From positions 17,797,353 through 17,861,352 of the forward strand of contig OX422185.1 of the NCBI GenBank assembly GCA_949130485.1: a DNA stretch of 64,000 bases, in the 5' to 3' direction. The stretch is from Agelas oroides (lineage: Eukaryota; Porifera; Demospongiae; Agelasida; Agelasidae). The notes beneath the pieces are model-generated. The model worked only from the letters and a program-made list of their open reading frames with translations, did no database searches and was not told the origin of the DNA. Below, one piece after another: positions 1 through 10,659 of the stretch (the first letter of the stretch is position 1; each line of letters opens with the position of its first letter). The position numbers and the translations under genes were made by a program.

Positions 1-1569
1 GCAACTTCCTCCACGAAGAAGTGTTTAAAAGCGTGTGCTTGCTATCAGTGATGCAGAAATAAAGGTTGTCAAGTTCTTTGTAGGTGGCTTAGAGAATTGT
101 GCGAATGATGTAGTCTAAATTGTTTTGTTTCGCGTCTGAATGTCGTCTTTGATGTGTATTCACCCTTTGTCACTGAATGTTGTACCTTTGGCTCCAGCAC
201 TGCATTGAAGAAAGCCACAACTTTAAAACTGTACCCCCTCCTTTTGATAGTGAGAGGCCAACCCCAATTGCAATTACCAAATATGGATGTGCCATGCAAC
301 TGATATATGGTGAGCATTAGAGTTTCTATTTAAGTTCAATATTGTGCTTGCCTTTGGGTGAATAGCCATCATTTGCCACCATTCACAACTAAATTTACTT
401 GCATTTACTAAAAACACTTATAAAATTAGCATTGTGGCTCCTATATATGCCTACGTGTGAATGGCCGTCAATTGCGACCATTTTCATTTCATGTTTAGAT
501 TCACAATATTGTGTTACTGAATGTAACATTCCAAATAAGATACGTAATAATATAAATGAGTTTTAATATTGTTCCTTTGATTGTGAATGTATACCGACTG
601 CCAGTAAATAAAACCATGTTTTTGTTCACAATCTAATCGCCGTATGATTATGATATTCCAAGAAAACACTAATTTATCAATTAAGACAAGTGCCATAGTT
701 CCGCTTCAAACTGGCAAACATTTCAACTGTATTCTATTACTGATTAGCTGAATAAGGAAATTGTAGCACTTTAAAAACACACTGCTTATAAACCTGACAC
801 CAGTTTATGATACATGTGACCTTTAATGGTTACCTATACAAGGAAGTGATTGTATGCAGTGGAGCCCCTCTAAAATAGACACCGACCCCTTGTGACCCCT
901 CAAAAATACCCTCTCCAATTGTATTCTCGTTTCTGATCATTTGGGACATTGTCCAGAGTCCAAATTAGTAGGGAGGTCCATTTTTGTGACAGTACATAGT
1001 ATGTAATGTCATCCGACGACATCCCGAGACTCAGGATGTTATGCTGTCATGTAGGAAGGTTAAAGATACAAATATAAATGTCAGATTAAATCTTCAAATC
1101 CATTGTAAGTAAAGTAGATGAAGTCCGACAGTGTACTCAAAATCCATAAGGCAGTTGTACAAAGGGCTCACAATATGGGGGTAATTACCTTATAGTATAA
1201 ACCTGTGAAAGGATATTGTTTGTATCATATGACATGCAGCCGTACATTACAGCTACATCAATATTTCTACACAAAAGATGATATTGAGCATCTCCAAACC
1301 TGCAAAACAGATGAATTCCATGCCATATGGTAGTTGGACATGACAATAGGCCGGGCTCCTGTAGTATGGTGAGCTGAATCATGTGACAGTGTGATTGTGG
1401 TCACTATATGGAACTTCTGTATAAAAGGTGATAGTGCATATATCCATTGTTAGTCAAGCGTACAAGAGTTTACATAACAAAGATCATAAGGTAGTTTCAC
1501 ATGACATCGTGGCTTGAGGTGAGTGTACATAACATGATGGATATATATACGGTTGATACATTTCATACA
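1..1569. other. Intergenic, no gene recognised
   Basis: AT-rich sequence with many stops in all frames; the short open frames show no recognisable domain, signal peptide or composition. The only structure I see is a weak remnant at about 857-996 resembling the CAGTGGAACCCCTC foldback elements described at 13.4 and 13.7 kb. The rest holds nothing I can name. Confidence 0.6.
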
Positions 1570-1835
1570 TTATACCAAGAGCACATAAGAACGGGCAGCT
1601 CGAGTAAGAGCATGTACGTAACTCCAATAGAAGCCCATAGTCCGGTCAAAATTATTGAACTGTACTAAAAATAGAACACCTGGCACGTGCTTAGCAACAA
1701 TGGCTTATGTCTACGCACAGCTGCGCAGTATGTGTTACTATTTTTAGTACAGTTCAATAATTCCGACTGGTTTCAAATTTTACGGAGTTACACGCTCTTA
1801 CTCTAGCTGCCTGTTCTTATGTGCTCTTGATTATA
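1570..1835. mobile_element. Foldback MITE with TTATA target duplication
   Basis: The element spans about 1575-1830. Its left end reads CCAAGAGCACATAAGAAC and its right end is the near-exact reverse complement, GTTCTTATGTGCTCTTGA. Complementarity continues inward (CTACTCC/GGAGTTAC and CTGTACTAAAAATAG/CTATTTTTAGTACAG), so almost the whole 256 bp can fold back. The direct repeat TTATA flanks it at 1570-1574 and 1831-1835. There is no coding capacity, so it would be a non-autonomous DNA transposon. The superfamily is not assigned. Confidence 0.75.
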
Positions 1836-1849
1836 GCTATGGGCTACTA

Positions 1850-1910
1850 GCATTTCTACTAGCCTCATTCCCAGACCCGAAGAGGCCTGGGAATGAGGTT
1901 GCAGTTCTAC
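1850..1910. mobile_element. TAGCCTCRTTCCCAGRCC mini-element, 9-10-bp TSD
   Basis: A 41-bp palindrome (1860-1900) starts TAGCCTCATTCCCAG and ends CTGGGAATGAGG. It is flanked by GCATTTCTAC (1850-1859) and GCAGTTCTAC (1901-1910), a target duplication with one mismatch. It is the smallest member of a family found at least eight times in the window, and its right end has decayed. Confidence 0.7.
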
Positions 1911-2171
1911 ACACATGCATGCTATGCACATGGCTTGAGTGTACCATGCACGTAGCTTAGCTTGTTTATGGTAGTGTACATAAATACTACATGTAGGTGT
2001 AACTCTATATTAATGGCATCGAAAGTAGTTTATGGTAATGGGAACACGTACAACGTAAAAGCAATGTAGTACCTTTATAGCATTGTAGCTAGGTATGTAA
2101 ATGCATTGTAGCTAACTATCATGTGTGTAAAGTTCTAATTTAATTATGTAATTGGTTCTCCCACGACTCTC

Positions 2172-2544
2172 ATACCATATAGGTTTTTTCAAGGGTCTAA
2201 ATTTTCGCAAATAGGGAGTTTTGAAGATTTTATTGAAAGAGTTTCGCAAATTCGCTGCATGCGCACACCACACATGTAATATACTATGGCCGTGGCATAC
2301 AAGCCTAGTGTATCTAACACGTACCGTCACAGTTTGGTCCGCTCGAGCTCGCAGCTGTCAGCCTACTTTGAAGGTATCTCTTTGGAGAGGGTTCCTTGCG
2401 GATTCAGCAGCTTAGCCCTGGGATGTTGTCCACCGATACTCCTGCAGTGTGCAGCACGTCAAAAATTTTCGTTGAAATATTTTTTGAGAACTGTGGAAAA
2501 TTAGCGGAATTAAAGCCCTGCGAAAATTTAGCGCTATACAGTAT
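2172..2544. mobile_element. MITE family B, copy 1
   Basis: A roughly 370-bp element is homologous over its full length to 42443-42817. Shared blocks include GGGTCTAAATTTTCG, the sequence around GGCGTGGCATACAAGC-like bases at 2290-2305, and CTTTGAAGGTATCTCTTTGG. The ends are inverted repeats (TTTCAAGGGTCTAAATTTTCGC near the left, AAAATTTAGCGCTATACAGTAT at the right). No protein is encoded; the short open frames are not shared between the copies. It is probably a non-autonomous DNA transposon. Confidence 0.7.
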
Positions 2545-2589
2545 GCTTAGGATATGTTTCATGTTGCTGGGTAGTTGATGTACCAGCTA

Positions 2590-2850
2590 TTTGAGTAATT
2601 TGGGTTAGCAAAATTTCCGTAAGAAAGTATAAAAATATTTGGGCTAACGAAATTTCCATTTTGATCTGCCTTACCATATGTGTGTTATTTTCCCCAAAAC
2701 AATAATACAGCAAAAAATTTGAGACATAATTATTTCGGATTTAGGTTATTTGGACTACCAACATTTTCATTAAAAATTTAAAGAATTTCATTTTTTTGAT
2801 TTGTGTTATTTGGGCTAGCAAACGTTCCATAGCATTACCATATACATGAA
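2590..2850. repeat. Degenerate short direct repeats
   Basis: Variants of TTTGGGYTAGCAAAATTTCC recur at about 2600, 2640, 2750 and 2808 with interleaved ACCATAT and CCCARGACAAT strings. This suggests a decayed tandem or nested repeat. No gene is seen between here and the minisatellite at 3318. Confidence 0.4.
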
Positions 2851-3317
2851 GTTTTCCCAGGACAATTAAAAACTACCGATAATTGTAGAACTTGCCAACC
2901 CACCACAGAACACCATGTTTGAGTGCGAACAAAGATGGTTATGAGAGGGGGGGAGCTGAAGACTGAGCACCTACTGTATGAGGGCTGGTAAATGGGCAGA
3001 CAAGCCAAGCTAGCTGCTAAGTGCTTACAATCCTGCTGCTAGCTATATGCATCACAACTTAAAAAACAACCATGCTCTCGTAATTAAAAACAACCATGAG
3101 GCTCATGGCTCTTGCGTTTGAGTTATTTCAACTAAGTTACCACAGGGATTGGCATTATACCATATGTGTGATATTTCCCACGATGCTAATGTATCACTCA
3201 CTGCCTGAGAAATTACAACCAGAACACTCAAGTCATGGTCACCCACAATGACAAAGCATCTGTCTATGTAGTGTGTACATGTTTCTCAACAAAGAAACCA
3301 TGTTTGTGTATTATGAC

Positions 3318-4015
3318 TTGCAGTAGCTATTTTAGCTGTTTAATGTTTGTGGAACTGACCTCTTTTTGGTTGACCTTTCAACTTACTCTGACCAGCCTTA
3401 TGATGCTCCAATGGCACTAAAGACAGGTTTATGAGCTGAAAATAGAGCAGTAGCATTTTAGCCATTGAATGTTTTTGGAACTGACCCTTTCTTAGTTGAC
3501 CTTTCAACTTACTCTGACCAGCCTTATGATGCTCCAATGGCACTAAAGACAGGTTTATGAGCTGAAAATAGAGCAGTAGCATTTTAGCCATTGAATGTTT
3601 TTGGAACTGACCCTTTCTTAGTTGACCTTTCAACTTACTCTGACCAGCCTTAAAGACAGGTTTATGAGCTGAAAATAGAGCAGTAGCATTTTAGCCATTG
3701 AATGTTTTTGGAACTGACCCTTTCTTAGTTGACCTTCCAACTTACTCTGACCAGCCTTATGATGCTGCAATAGCACTAAAATAGAGCAGTAGCAGTTTAG
3801 CTGTTTAATGTTTTTGGAACTGACCTCTTTTTGGTTGACCTTTCAACTTACTCTGACCAGCCTTATGATGCTGCAATAGCACTAAAATAGAGCAGTAGCA
3901 GTTTAGCCATTGAATGTTTTTGGAACTGACCTCTTTTTGGTTGACCTTTCAACTTGCTCTGACCAGCCTTATGATGCTGCAATGGCGCTAAAGACATATT
4001 CGAGGTTATGAGCTG
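3318..4015. repeat. Minisatellite, ~105-127-bp unit, about 6 copies
   Basis: The block TTTTTGGAACTGACC followed by a T-rich stretch and CAACTTACTCTGACCAGCC recurs at about 3350, 3476, 3603, 3710, 3815 and 3922. Units of ~126 bp contain GACAGGTTTATGAGCTG; units of ~106 bp have lost that part. The antisense reading frame that spans part of it is an artefact of the repeat. Confidence 0.85.
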
Positions 4016-4037
4016 AAAATAGAGGAAAGTGAAAAGT

Positions 4038-4112
4038 CAGTGTTTGCCAGAAGTTGAACCCTGGTTTGAGCCACCAGTGTCGTGCCACTGAACCATGACA
4101 ACCAGACAACCA
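4038..4112 (-). repeat. tRNA-derived SINE-like fragment (candidate)
   Basis: On the minus strand the sequence TGGTTCAGTGG resembles a polymerase III A box and GGTTCAACTTC, about 32 nt downstream, resembles a B box. An ACTGG...CCAG stem lies between them, as in the anticodon arm of tRNA-derived SINEs. The acceptor stem does not pair, so it is not a functional tRNA gene. Confidence 0.35.
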
Positions 4113-4230
4113 CCAGACCTCGCAATTTTCAATCACTCTAGTAACATCAGAGGCAAGACACACGAATTAACAATGGAGATAAGAGAAGATAAAGGAAATG
4201 TGGGAGCTGCTACAGTGAGGGAGGGTAGGC

Positions 4231-4316
4231 TCTGTCATGTATTGTGGAGGGGAGAGGAGAAACGTGTGCTGATGAAAACACTTCCTCACTCCTCCATGAT
4301 ACGTGACAGGGCTCCC
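4231..4316. repeat. Short palindromic repeat, family C, copy 1
   Basis: It begins CTCTGTCATGTATTGTGGAG and ends CTCCATGATACGTGACAG, so the ends are imperfect inverted repeats about 85 bp apart. Closely related copies lie at 5005-5093 and 9962-10040, with a partial one at 19053-19085. It is non-coding and probably a small foldback element. Confidence 0.6.
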
Positions 4317-4403
4317 CGTTCTGACCGAATGGAGAGCTGTGTTCTACTTGACATGTGCGACACCAGCTTCATCTGGAAAGAGAGGTAATGTAATAAATGT
4401 AGT

Positions 4404-4605
4404 GTGTGTACACACACACACACACACACACACACATGCACACACCCATACATGCATGCACACACATGCATGCACACACATGTACACACGCACACATGCA
4501 TGCACACACATGTACACACACACACAGATGCATGCACACACATGTACACACACACACACAGCACGCACACACACACATGCACACACACACACATACACTG
4601 CAGCA
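4404..4605. repeat. CA/CATG microsatellite
   Basis: A run of (CA)n with ATGCATGCACACACATGTACACA interruptions. The Thr-His and Cys-Val open frames in every phase arise from dinucleotide repetition and are not genes. Confidence 0.95.
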
Positions 4606-4626
4606 GCATGGCAGGAATGAGTAAGA

Positions 4627-4997
4627 GGACGTGAGGGAGGAGAACAGGAAGGCACATGGGAGAGGACGCGAGGAAGGAGAACAGGAAGGCACATGGGAGA
4701 GGACGCGAGGAAGGAGAACAGGAAGGCACATGGGAGAGGACGCGAGGAAGGAGAACAGGAAGGCACATGGGAGAGGACGCGAGGAAGGAGAACAGGAAGG
4801 CACATGGGAGAGGACGTGAGGAAGGAGAACAGGAAGGCACATGGGAGAGGACGCGAGGAAGGAGAACAGGAAGGCACATGGGAGAGGACGTGAGGAAGGA
4901 GAACAGGAAGGCACATGGGAGAGGACGTGAGGGAGGAGAACAGGAAGGCACATGGGAGAGGACGTGAGGAAGGAGAACAGGAAGGCACATGGGAGAG
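4627..4997. repeat. 37-bp minisatellite, ~10 copies
   Basis: The purine-rich unit, built around GAGGACGYGAGGAAGGAG, AACAGGAAGG and CACATGGGA, repeats ten times with almost no divergence apart from C/T in GACGYGAGG. Because 37 is not divisible by three and the unit lacks stops, all frames on one strand and several on the other stay open across the array. The long Ser/Pro-rich antisense frames here are therefore artefacts. It lies between copies 1 and 2 of palindromic family C. Confidence 0.95.
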
Positions 4998-5004
4998 AAG
5001 CACT

Positions 5005-5093
5005 GTCATGTATTGTGGAGGGGAGAGGGAATGACAGTGCTCCATTGAGGACACTCTCTCTCCTCTTCATAATACGTGACAGGGCTCCTCCCA
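5005..5093. repeat. Short palindromic repeat, family C, copy 2
   Basis: It begins CACTGTCATGTATTGTGGAG and ends CATAATACGTGACAGGGCTC, matching copy 1 at both ends, with a different internal segment. Confidence 0.6.
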
Positions 5094-5416
5094 GCCCGCC
5101 ATAGCCCACTACACCCAGCCACATCGGAGTCGACTACACCCAGCCCACCAGCATCAACTCAGCTAAGTAAAAGGAACTTCTCCAGGAAGTGACGCTGTTA
5201 ATGGATAGATGTCGTCAAAATCTTTTGTCACAGAGCTTTTCAAGGGTCAACATGCATGAGCAGAAAGTGACATCATCAGATTGACATGTGCAGTAATGGG
5301 CGTCTTTGTAAGTTGACATCATCAGAAATTAATGTTGACCTCCCCCAATGACATCATTACATCATTACATTGTGCAGAAATGACATCATTTACAAAATTT
5401 CCACAGTAGGTAAGTC

Positions 5417-5578
5417 ATGAGCATAGGCGTAGGAAAGACTTTTTGATTGGGGGGGCACAGTTTGAAACTACACATAGAGTAGTGAGCAATTTATATAACA
5501 ATTTTTGAAAACTTGGGGGGGGGGGGGGAGGGGGGCACATGCCCCCGGTGCCCCCCCGGTTCCTACGCCTATGATGAG
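5417..5578. mobile_element. G-rich MITE, ATGAG target duplication
   Basis: The element at 5422-5573 has 14-bp perfect terminal inverted repeats (CATAGGCGTAGGAA / TTCCTACGCCTATG) flanked by ATGAG on both sides (5417-5421, 5574-5578). The interior contains long G runs and GGGGGCACATGCCCCC. A related copy lies at 26693-26850. No protein is encoded. Confidence 0.85.
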
Positions 5579-5629
5579 TGTATGTATGTGTATCTGGTCG
5601 TATGAGATGGTGGTTAAAGCTACAGTTTT

Positions 5630-5735
5630 TTTGCAAACTTAGCAAGTGCATACAGGTGGGGGGGGGGGGGGGGGGGGGGAACTTAGCAAGTGCATACAGG
5701 GGGGGGGGGCACATGCCCCCAGTGCAAACTTAGCA
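5630..5735. repeat. Poly-G tract between short direct repeats
   Basis: GCAAACTTAGCAAGTGC occurs three times, separated by a G run of more than 15 bases and a second run followed by CACATGCCCCCAG. The second block copies the G-rich core of the neighbouring MITE, so this may be a slipped or recombined fragment of it. Homopolymer length in the assembly is unreliable here. Confidence 0.7.
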
Positions 5736-5739
5736 AGTG

Positions 5740-7590
5740 CGTAAATTTATAAATTGCACTGAACAGTTTTGACTGTTTTGCTGCTATGCTCTTGCAAAGA
5801 TAAGATTACAAACTGCTTACATTTTAGCCTAAAAATGACAAAATTGCTGATGGTGTATAGGTTTTATATAGCGACAGGTAAAGTACATGCACATTTGGGT
5901 GTGTACGAGAAGTCCCATGTTAGTTGATGACCGACTGACACCAAGACAGACATTGCGATGTGTGAATCACTTTAGAACATTTCATGGCTTCTCAGTTGGC
6001 AGACTCATGAATAGAAAGGAAGTTCTTTGAAGTTGAAAATCATTTGCTGTAACAGTTTGTTTTAGTCATTGTGCATTCAGTCAAAATGTCTACAAGTTTT
6101 CCAATTTGAGTCATTTTAGCACGTCATATACAAATATATCACCTCTGCGAGACAGTACAATGATAAATCCTGCCCTCACCTATTATATATTTATACAAGT
6201 GTTTCCATATTGCAAGTGTGTGTGGGTGTGTATGTGTGTGGGTGTGTGGGTGTGAGTGGATATGGGTGTGTCTCTAAAGCTGTATGAGTGTGTGGGCGCA
6301 CTAGACATAACAGATTTTCAATTCCTCCTCCTTCCCACAGCTTTCCCCCCTTGTAGCCACCCAGGACTTCTCCACAATGGACACACCTGATACTGCAAAT
6401 GCCTAACTTGACCTTTGTACCCACTGCTGTCTCATTCCACATCCGGACAAACAGCAAGTATATGTATTGTATGCTCGTCCAATGAAATACTTAGAAAGTG
6501 ATGTAATATGAATTGGTAGTTATATCAGGTTAGTGTGTGCATGGCATCGGGTGGGGTGTGTGTGTGTTGGTGTGTGGGTATGAGTGGGAGGGTGGGGTCA
6601 TGTGCTTCCTTTGAGCCAAACCTCACAAGCAATGTTGTTACCTAACACACACAAACCCTCCCGTTGTAAACGTACCCCTTTCAACTGGTTGCACTTTTAT
6701 AAACTTTAGACAATAATATTGAAATACTCTTTTCAGTCAATAAAGACTGCATGTTGCCACTGTTGGTTTCACTGGTAGGGGGAATTTTAGTTTTAGTGGA
6801 TTCTGATAAAGTAGTCTTCGAAACCTTTCTATAGCTGCAATTAGGTTTGTTTGTAAATACAGTCGAGTCCCTCTAATGCACACACCCTTGGGACCAGAAA
6901 AGTGTCCAGATTAGCCAAAATCAGTATATACATAACAATTATAGCTAGCCAATAGTCAATCCTCAGCCCCCGGACTCGGGGTTGGTTATTGACCGCAAAT
7001 CCCAGGCTACTTGAGCAGTGAATTGCAAAGCCAAGACTGCCGCGGATCAGAAATTACATAATTATTGCTCAACTGCAAAAGTGAAGCAGATTGAAATTAA
7101 TTTTCTATGGGGGACAACCACGTTATGAAATACATATGTAATGCATACCATTACATACCATACTCTTTCATCTGAAAGTGAAACACATATGTATGGCCAG
7201 ACATATTCTAGCCAGACTCGCACGTATCACGAATTACATCATGCATATTATGCATGGTTGTGCACCAGTAACAATATACGTTTGAAAACGAAGATTGTTA
7301 AAAATTAAAGGCTATTCACTAAGTGTATACAGATACCTTACAACAATGGACACTAAACCGGTTAGCTTCAATCAGTCCCGTTCCAAATCCCCTTCACAGA
7401 GCTATTTACTTGCTTACACGTATTGATGAAAAGCTGCCATGTACAAGATATAGGTTATCTGGGTCCTGTTAATGGCTTCTGAAACAAGAGTAGGGTATAA
7501 GATTGGTAGGGGAATTTTTTTTTTACTTTTTTTTGGCCACAAACGTTTGTGGGAGGCTGAAAGAGGAAGTACATGATATCCTTATAGACC
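5740..7590. other. Gene desert with GT-rich tracts
   Basis: No gene recognised. GT-rich microsatellite-like tracts lie at about 6215-6295 and 6545-6600. A fragment at 6858-6922 starts ACAGTCGAGTCCCTCTAATG and resembles the end of the TA-flanked foldback elements at 13.4 kb. Other sequence is unremarkable. Confidence 0.5.
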
Positions 7591-7594
7591 AGTT

Positions 7595-7655
7595 GCTGCG
7601 TAAAATGAGCTCAATCGAGGTCACCTCATGCTCGATCGAGCTCATTTTACACAGC
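7595..7655. repeat. Hairpin-forming inverted repeat
   Basis: GCTGCGTAAAATGAGCTC on the left pairs with GAGCTCATTTTACACAGC on the right across a loop of about 25 bases that itself contains ATCGAG/CTCGAT. It is an isolated foldback with no coding content. Confidence 0.7.
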
Positions 7656-7830
7656 ATGTGTGTGTGGGGACTGTTATCCCTTGCATGCAGTTGGTTGGTC
7701 TTATCCATATGGAAGCTATGCACTAAATGTGTGTTCTGGACATAAGCTGACAAACGTCGTACTTGCATCAGATTTGCACATAGTACATGAGTCATCCATG
7801 GTATACAGCTAGTGTGGGCTGGGACTGACT

Positions 7831-7981
7831 TAGCCTCGTTCCCAGTCCTCCCCCATTTTAGTTCTTCGGTTTGCATTCAGTATAATACACGGAAGCAGAA
7901 GAGCCGTTTTTTTGCTGGTCTTCCGCTCCTGTGTATTATTGTGAATGCAAATGGAAGGTAAAATGGGGGAGGCCTGGGAAC
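7831..7981. mobile_element. TAGCCTCGTTCCCAG mini-element, long palindrome
   Basis: It starts TAGCCTCGTTCCCAGTCCTC and its right arm ends GGGGGAGGCCTGGGAA. The arms pair over about 60 bp each (for example TTTGCATTCA...TGAATGCAAA). The terminal GAGGCTA is missing on the right, so no target duplication can be read. It belongs to the 9-bp-TSD family. Confidence 0.65.
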
Positions 7982-7989
7982 TTTCCACT

Positions 7990-9460
7990 AAACATGTGTA
8001 CAGCTAGTGTGGGGTTCACTGCCACTATTCTCCCTCTCAATAGCTAATCTGGGCATCTTTTTTGTGGCACAGAGAATGTCCCCTTAGAGGGTTTCCAATG
8101 TGGTGCTTTGCTCATTAAACCTTATTGTGATGTTGGCCGAATTTTGCTTACTGCGGAAGAGGGTGGTATGTTCATGTGACTAAACCCCATACACACAAGG
8201 TGACTCCAGGCTAGTATTGAGGCGGTTTCTGACTCAGAAATCATCAATCTTCCTATGGTGGGTGTGGCTTACGAGTGATTCCATTGGGGCCACACCCACT
8301 TGTAAACCCAGTCTCAAGGTTTCTAGACTTGATAGGTTGGCAGGCCTGCTCTTCTGACATCAGCACACCTTTTGTGGTATGGTAGGTGTTCCCATTGAAG
8401 GGCTTCAATGTGGTATTAAGCCATTTCTTGGGTGGATATTCAGCAGACCACACCACCTTTCATCTGTTGTTCCGCCCTTGTAGAACCTGGCATATTGGTT
8501 TACCTCAGGGATACAACGTGCCAAAATTATGAGCAGGGTGCCAGGGATTATGAAAATAACCCCTTTCATCCTTTTTAGCTTGTTTTCATGGTAACAGGTG
8601 GACAATAAACACACGGGAAGTTTTAGGTTGTAGATTCTACTTCACATACCACAGGAAGCTGTACAGTGATGTTTCATAGCTACAAGCTACCTGTTTACAG
8701 AGTAATCTACCTTGTTTACAGTTACTAATAACAACAACGACCAATCGGGTGGGAGAATGATAAATTATGTGCAGGGTAACTACCCTCAGACTCAGTGTGA
8801 CCATGTTACTAACTACTACCTACTTGGGGGTAAGATTTTCCCTTTAGAGTGTACAAGCTGGATGCACGTGTATGTAATTTTCACTTCACCCTTGTTTCTA
8901 TAGTAACAGGCCATATACTCACAGGAAGTTGTAGATTCTGTTTCATACACTGACAGGAAGCTGTAAAATGTAGTTGCCATTGTAGTTAGCTACCATATAC
9001 TAAGGGGATTCGTATATTAACAAGGTAGTTTGCATGTAGTTTATGGGAAACTACATTTTACAACTTCCTGTGGTATATGAGACAGAATCTACAACTTTCT
9101 GTGTATACATTGATCTTAGTCTCGTTCAGGTTTTCAAGGAGAGAGCCTGGGTTTTTCAAGGAGAGAGCCTGGGAACGTTAACGAAGCTACATAGATCTAT
9201 GCACCTATTACTATAGAAACAAGAGTGAATCATAGATTTACAATAACCACCCTTGTCCTCAGGCTGTGTCCTCGGAGTCAACTTACTATAAATCCCTGGC
9301 ATTTCTTAACGATCTTGCTCACTTTCAGCAGGTGAAGTCGTGCTCCAGTAACTAAGTTAGAGGAATGCATACCCCCACACGCATGCATGCTTGTAGAAAC
9401 AGATCCCTGCCCATCCTTATACTCGATCTTGTTTGAATTCCAGAAACAATTAATGGGTCG
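7990..9460. repeat. Dispersed and inverted repeats, no gene
   Basis: A block containing AACAGG, ACAGGAAGYTGTA and TAGATTCTRYTTCA occurs at about 8596-8670 and 8904-8965. It recurs inverted at 9050-9105 (TACAACTTCCTGTGG, GACAGAATCTACAAC), so the pieces can form a large foldback. A hairpin around GTGGGTGTGGC/GCCACACCCAC lies at 8260-8303. A decayed TAGCCTCG-type fragment with a duplicated AAGGAGAGAGCCTGGG is at 9117-9186. No coding region is recognised. Confidence 0.5.
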
Positions 9461-9465
9461 AAGGT

Positions 9466-9690
9466 CATATAGTATGCATTCCAAATATGGAAAGTATGGT
9501 TGTGTAATGTAATTCAGTCATGTGACACTAACCAAACAAATGGTGCCATGCTGCCACATCACTATTAATGTTACATTCTTTATCAATTATCTGTATTCCT
9601 TACAGTGTCAGTATGTTCAATCGTGTCACATGACTGAAGTATTACACAACCATAATTTCCATATTTGGAGTGCGTACTATATTTGGAGCC
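9466..9690. mobile_element. Foldback element with ~65-bp arms
   Basis: The left arm (from about 9466, containing CCAAATATGGAAAGTATGG and TCAGTCATGTGACA) is the reverse complement of the right arm ending about 9690 (TGTCACATGACTGAAG, CCATAATTTCCATATTTGG). The spacer is about 90 bp. I saw no clear target duplication. Confidence 0.65.
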
Positions 9691-9745
9691 ATACTATATT
9701 TGGAGCCATACTATATTTGGAAGTGCATACTATATTTGGAAGTGT
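9676..9745. repeat. Short tandem repeat, ACTATATTTGGAGCCAT
   Basis: Four units of about 17-22 bp, ACTATATTTGGARGYSCAT, follow directly from the right end of the preceding foldback. They probably arose by slippage of its terminus. Confidence 0.75.
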
Positions 9746-9799
9746 CAGTATGTTCCATCTCTGTAAATCAACCCTGAAGTCACACAATTGATTTTCACT

Positions 9800-9872
9800 G
9801 CCATACACACGACACACACACACAGACACACATGCATGTATACATGCACACACACACACACACACACACACA
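9800..9872. repeat. CA microsatellite
   Basis: (CA)n with ATGCATGTATACATG interruptions; no coding meaning. Confidence 0.9.
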
Positions 9873-9961
9873 ATGCATATAAAAAGCTACACAACAGGTG
9901 AGATGATGTCATGCTTGGAGGGGAGTGGGAAGTGACAAGAGAACACCATGTGAGGGGGAAG

Positions 9962-10040
9962 AGCTGTCATGTATTGTGGAGGGGAGAGTGACAGAGTGTC
10001 CCAAACACTGACTCCCTCTTCCATGATACGTGACAAAGCT
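9962..10040. repeat. Short palindromic repeat, family C, copy 3
   Basis: It starts GCTGTCATGTATTGTGGAGG and ends TTCCATGATACGTGACA, as in the copies at 4231 and 5005. A related, more degenerate start (GATGTCATGCTTGGAGGGGA) lies just upstream at about 9905. Confidence 0.6.
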
Positions 10041-10228
10041 TCCTTCTCGAACCAGCCAGACTTCTTGTCCACAAGCCACACACTTGAAGAGAACCAGTAT
10101 ATTTAATTAAAGTATATTTAATTAACTTGGAAACAATATTATAGTAGATACTGTACAGTACAAGACTATCAAGTGTCCACCATGGAGCAACCATGCTCCC
10201 TATAGTTATTGAGTTGAGATGCACCTGT

Positions 10229-10513
10229 ATCATTAACTGGAACCAAACAGTAAGAGTGTGCAACTCCCACATGCATGCCATCTGGACACTATGCCATATG
10301 TACGCAATCAGCAGTGAATGTGCTAAGCTGTGAAAACACAGCAGTAAAGAGGCCAGCTTTTGCTAGTAGCTAGCACCTAGAATGGCTTCATATTAAGTAC
10401 CTGCTAAGCATATTCATTACTGATTGCCTACGTCATCTGGATAGGATGATGGGTATAGAAACCATATGGGAGTTGCACAGCCTTACTGTAATAAACTTTG
10501 GTTCTAGTTAATA
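10229..10513. mobile_element. Foldback MITE, family D, copy 1
   Basis: The left arm contains TTAACTGGAACCAAACAGTA and GAGTGTGCAACTCCCA. The right arm is the imperfect reverse complement, ending ACTGTAATAAACTTTGGTTC TAGTTAATA. The interior GATTGCCTACGTCATC is shared with the copy at 17889-18047. It is non-coding. Confidence 0.65.
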
Positions 10514-10659
10514 AACTCTTAATTACTTTCAGTGGCTTCTCAGTCGGCTTCTGCATAAATGAAGAGAAAGTTATCTGTTACCAACTTGAGCTCGGAAAAT
10601 AACCTGCCGACATTTCGACTGAATGCTACAGTCATCATCAGGGCGAAAGTGAAGAAGTG

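Noticed and set aside
4286-5124. Long Ser/Pro/Cys-rich open frames on the minus strand (234-251 codons) and Glu/Arg/Gly-rich frames on plus
   Set aside because: They translate the 37-bp minisatellite and the CA repeat in all phases; lengths follow from the absence of stops in the unit.
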